Of a stretch of DNA of 6,708 nt, positions 5,436 to 6,708 are shown one piece after another. Position numbers and translations under genes: made by a program. The DNA comes from an uncultured Geobacteraceae bacterium. Lineage in GTDB: Bacteria; Desulfobacterota; Desulfuromonadia; Geobacterales; Pseudopelobacteraceae. The notes under the pieces were generated by a model. The model searched no databases. It was given only the letters and a program-made list of their open reading frames with translations, and was not told the DNA's origin. The stretch lies in the NCBI GenBank assembly GCA_903879825.1, contig CAIRND010000522.1:1-6708 (forward strand), in the 5' to 3' direction. How positions within the stretch are numbered: position 1 is the stretch's first letter; every line of letters begins with the position of its first letter.

Positions 5436-6416
5436 ATGACTATGAAACCAGAAATTGTGATTTTGGACGGCTATACCATAAACCCGGGAGATAATCCGTG
5501 GGATACCCTTGAATCATTAGGCAATTGCACCATTTACGACCGTACACCACCCGAGCTGAAACTTGAGCGTGCCAGTGATGCGGAAATAATCCTGCTCAGT
5601 AAAGTCAAACTTGATGAGGCGACGCTTGATGGATTGCCGAAACTCAAATATATCTCAATGTTGGCAACTGGATATAATAACGTCGATGTAGCCGCTGCTG
5701 CACGACGGGGGATTCCGGTCTCCAACGTACCGGCGTATTCAACCGCTTCAGTGGTACAGACGACCTTTGCCTTGCTGCTGGAACTGACAACCCATGTCGG
5801 TCTGCATGACGCTTCTGTAAAGGCGGGAGAGTGGATCAGTTGCCCTGATCACGCCTATTGGAAGACTCCGTTGCTTGAACTTGATGGACTGACATTGGGA
5901 ATTATCGGTTATGGCACGATCGGGCAGGCTGTGGCGAAAGTTGGAGCCGCTTTTGGCATGAATATAATTGCATACGCACCGCGTATTCCCCACGATGCCG
6001 GTAGTGTTCCCGTACGTTTTGTTCCGCTTGAGGAGCTGTTTTCTGCCGCTGATGTTATCAGCCTTAACTGTCCACAGACCCCCGAAAACACCGGATTTGT
6101 GAACGCCCGGATGCTTGGTTTAATGAAGCAGAGTGTGTTTCTTTTGAATCTGGGCAGGGGAGGGCTTGTCAACGAAGCTGATTTGGCGCAGGCGCTACGC
6201 AATGGCCGGATAGCGGGTGCCGGCCTGGATGTGCTTGCCCACGAACCGATGTGTGCAGACACACCCTTACGGTTCGCTCCAAACTGTATTTTTACTCCGC
6301 ATATTGCCTGGGCTTCAATTGCCGCCCGGAAGCGTTTGATGGCTGTTGTCACCGCTAATGTGGCCTCGTATCTGGCGGGCTCACCGATAAACGTGGTTAA
6401 TAACGTCTGTCTGTAA
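5436..6416 (+). CDS. NAD-dependent D-2-hydroxyacid dehydrogenase, glycerate dehydrogenase-like
   Basis: This is a 326-residue cytosolic oxidoreductase that interconverts a 2-oxoacid and a D-2-hydroxyacid with NAD(H). The Rossmann motif GYGTIG lies at 158-163, and the catalytic triad is complete: R241 (NLGRGG), E270 (AHEP) and H289 (TPHIAWAS). The TPHIAWAS context and the ending SPINVVN are typical of the glycerate dehydrogenase/hydroxypyruvate reductase branch, which supplies or removes D-glycerate in serine and glyoxylate metabolism. The true substrate cannot be read from sequence. The start is taken at ATG 5436, eight bases after GGGG (5424-5427); an ATG at 5442 is also possible. A TTG at 5406, directly after the previous stop, would add ten residues but has no ribosome binding site. 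It is the last gene of the forward run and ends 15 bases before a strong hairpin. Its link to the ABC-F genes is positional only. Confidence 0.92.
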   Translation: MTMKPEIVILDGYTINPGDNPWDTLESLGNCTIYDRTPPELKLERASDAEIILLSKVKLDEATLDGLPKLKYISMLATGYNNVDVAAAARRGIPVSNVPAYSTASVVQTTFALLLELTTHVGLHDASVKAGEWISCPDHAYWKTPLLELDGLTLGIIGYGTIGQAVAKVGAAFGMNIIAYAPRIPHDAGSVPVRFVPLEELFSAADVISLNCPQTPENTGFVNARMLGLMKQSVFLLNLGRGGLVNEADLAQALRNGRIAGAGLDVLAHEPMCADTPLRFAPNCIFTPHIAWASIAARKRLMAVVTANVASYLAGSPINVVNNVCL

Positions 6417-6431
6417 GTAAAGAAGAAAGCT

Positions 6432-6476
6432 GTTTCAATAAAAAAGGGGGCTTTGAGCCCCCTTTTTTATTGAAAC
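6432..6476. terminator. Bidirectional rho-independent terminator, perfect 21-bp stem
   Basis: The arms at 6432-6452 and 6456-6476 are perfectly complementary around a TTG loop. The core is GGGGGCT/AGCCCCC, flanked by six A on the left and six T on the right. Because the A and T tracts are symmetric, the hairpin has a U-tail in both directions. It serves the dehydrogenase (stop 6416) and the convergent gene whose stop is at 6481-6479. Confidence 0.93.
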
Positions 6477-6478
6477 GA

Positions 6479-6708
6479 TTATTCCTGCCCGACCTGTTCA
6501 GTTGGTTTTTCTCCAACCGGTTTCTTTTTCCTGATACGTTTTCTTTTTTTCTTTTCAACCGTCCCATCGGCGGATTCTATGGCCGGTTTCGCACTGACCG
6601 GTTTGGCTTTCGCCGGTGCCACACGAGGCGCAGGCTTCTTCGAACCCCGGTCTGGTGTGCGTGATCCTCCCGGCTTGTCACGCTTTAAATCCTGGACCCG
6701 TTTTGGCC
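6479..6708 (-). CDS. Basic C-terminal tail of an unidentified protein (5' part outside window)
   Basis: The open minus-strand frame enters from the right edge and ends at TAA (6481-6479), giving 75 residues without a start. The visible part is low-complexity and strongly basic: PKRVQDLKRDKPGGSRTPDR, then an alanine/proline/lysine stretch, then EKKKRKRIRKKK and a short acidic end EKPTEQVGQE. Such disordered basic tails are common on bacterial RNA-binding enzymes, for example DEAD-box helicases and some pseudouridine synthases, where they increase RNA affinity. None of the catalytic domain is visible, so I name no family. The reading frame is supported by its biased composition, by the absence of stops and by its stop codon lying three bases from the shared terminator. 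The overlapping forward frame in this region looks like a shadow. Confidence 0.75.
   Translation of the reverse strand, partial: PKRVQDLKRDKPGGSRTPDRGSKKPAPRVAPAKAKPVSAKPAIESADGTVEKKKRKRIRKKKPVGEKPTEQVGQE

Noticed and set aside
6470..6664. Forward 64-codon open frame (phenylalanine/arginine-rich)
   Set aside because: It begins inside the terminator stem and is antisense to the lysine-rich tail; the F-rich composition is the complement of AAA/AAG codons.

Overview
The window reads as a compact bacterial chromosome segment of roughly balanced base composition, with Shine-Dalgarno-led genes and short spacers. Gene content (an HpnN-like RND transporter, a YbiT-class ABC-F ATPase with a degenerate second site, a glycerate-dehydrogenase-type 2-hydroxyacid dehydrogenase and a small lysine-rich protein) suggests a Gram-negative, perhaps a Desulfuromonadales/Geobacter-like bacterium. 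That placement is an inference from gene style only. No tRNA, rRNA, CRISPR array or insertion sequence was recognised.

Layout. At 1-1136 (minus) lies the N-terminal part of an RND/MMPL membrane transporter, cut by the window edge. A 237-bp divergent intergenic region (1137-1373) holds its likely promoter, two short dyads, a candidate forward promoter and a terminator-like hairpin just ahead of the next gene's ribosome binding site. At 1374-3011 (plus) is a YbiT-class ABC-F ATPase. A 98-bp spacer with a long U-tailed hairpin follows. Then comes a tight forward run: a 145-aa protein of unknown function with a ParB-box-like C-terminal half (3110-3547), a second ABC-F ATPase (3558-5192), a 52-aa charged protein (5247-5405) and a D-2-hydroxyacid dehydrogenase (5436-6416). 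A perfect 21-bp-stem hairpin (6432-6476) separates this run from a convergent minus-strand gene, of which only a very basic C-terminal tail is visible (6479-6708).

How it may work together. Two ABC-F proteins in one transcriptional direction suggest a translation-related locus, since ABC-F proteins act on the ribosomal E site. The first ABC-F gene is bracketed by an identical 16-nt sequence that forms the descending arm and U-tract of a hairpin on each side. Each hairpin lies immediately upstream of a ribosome binding site. This could be paired transcription attenuation, or the trace of an insertion or duplication of the ABC-F gene within a leader. The other notable observation is that the first ABC-F protein has lost Walker A, Q-loop and signature residues that all belong to the same one of its two composite ATPase sites.
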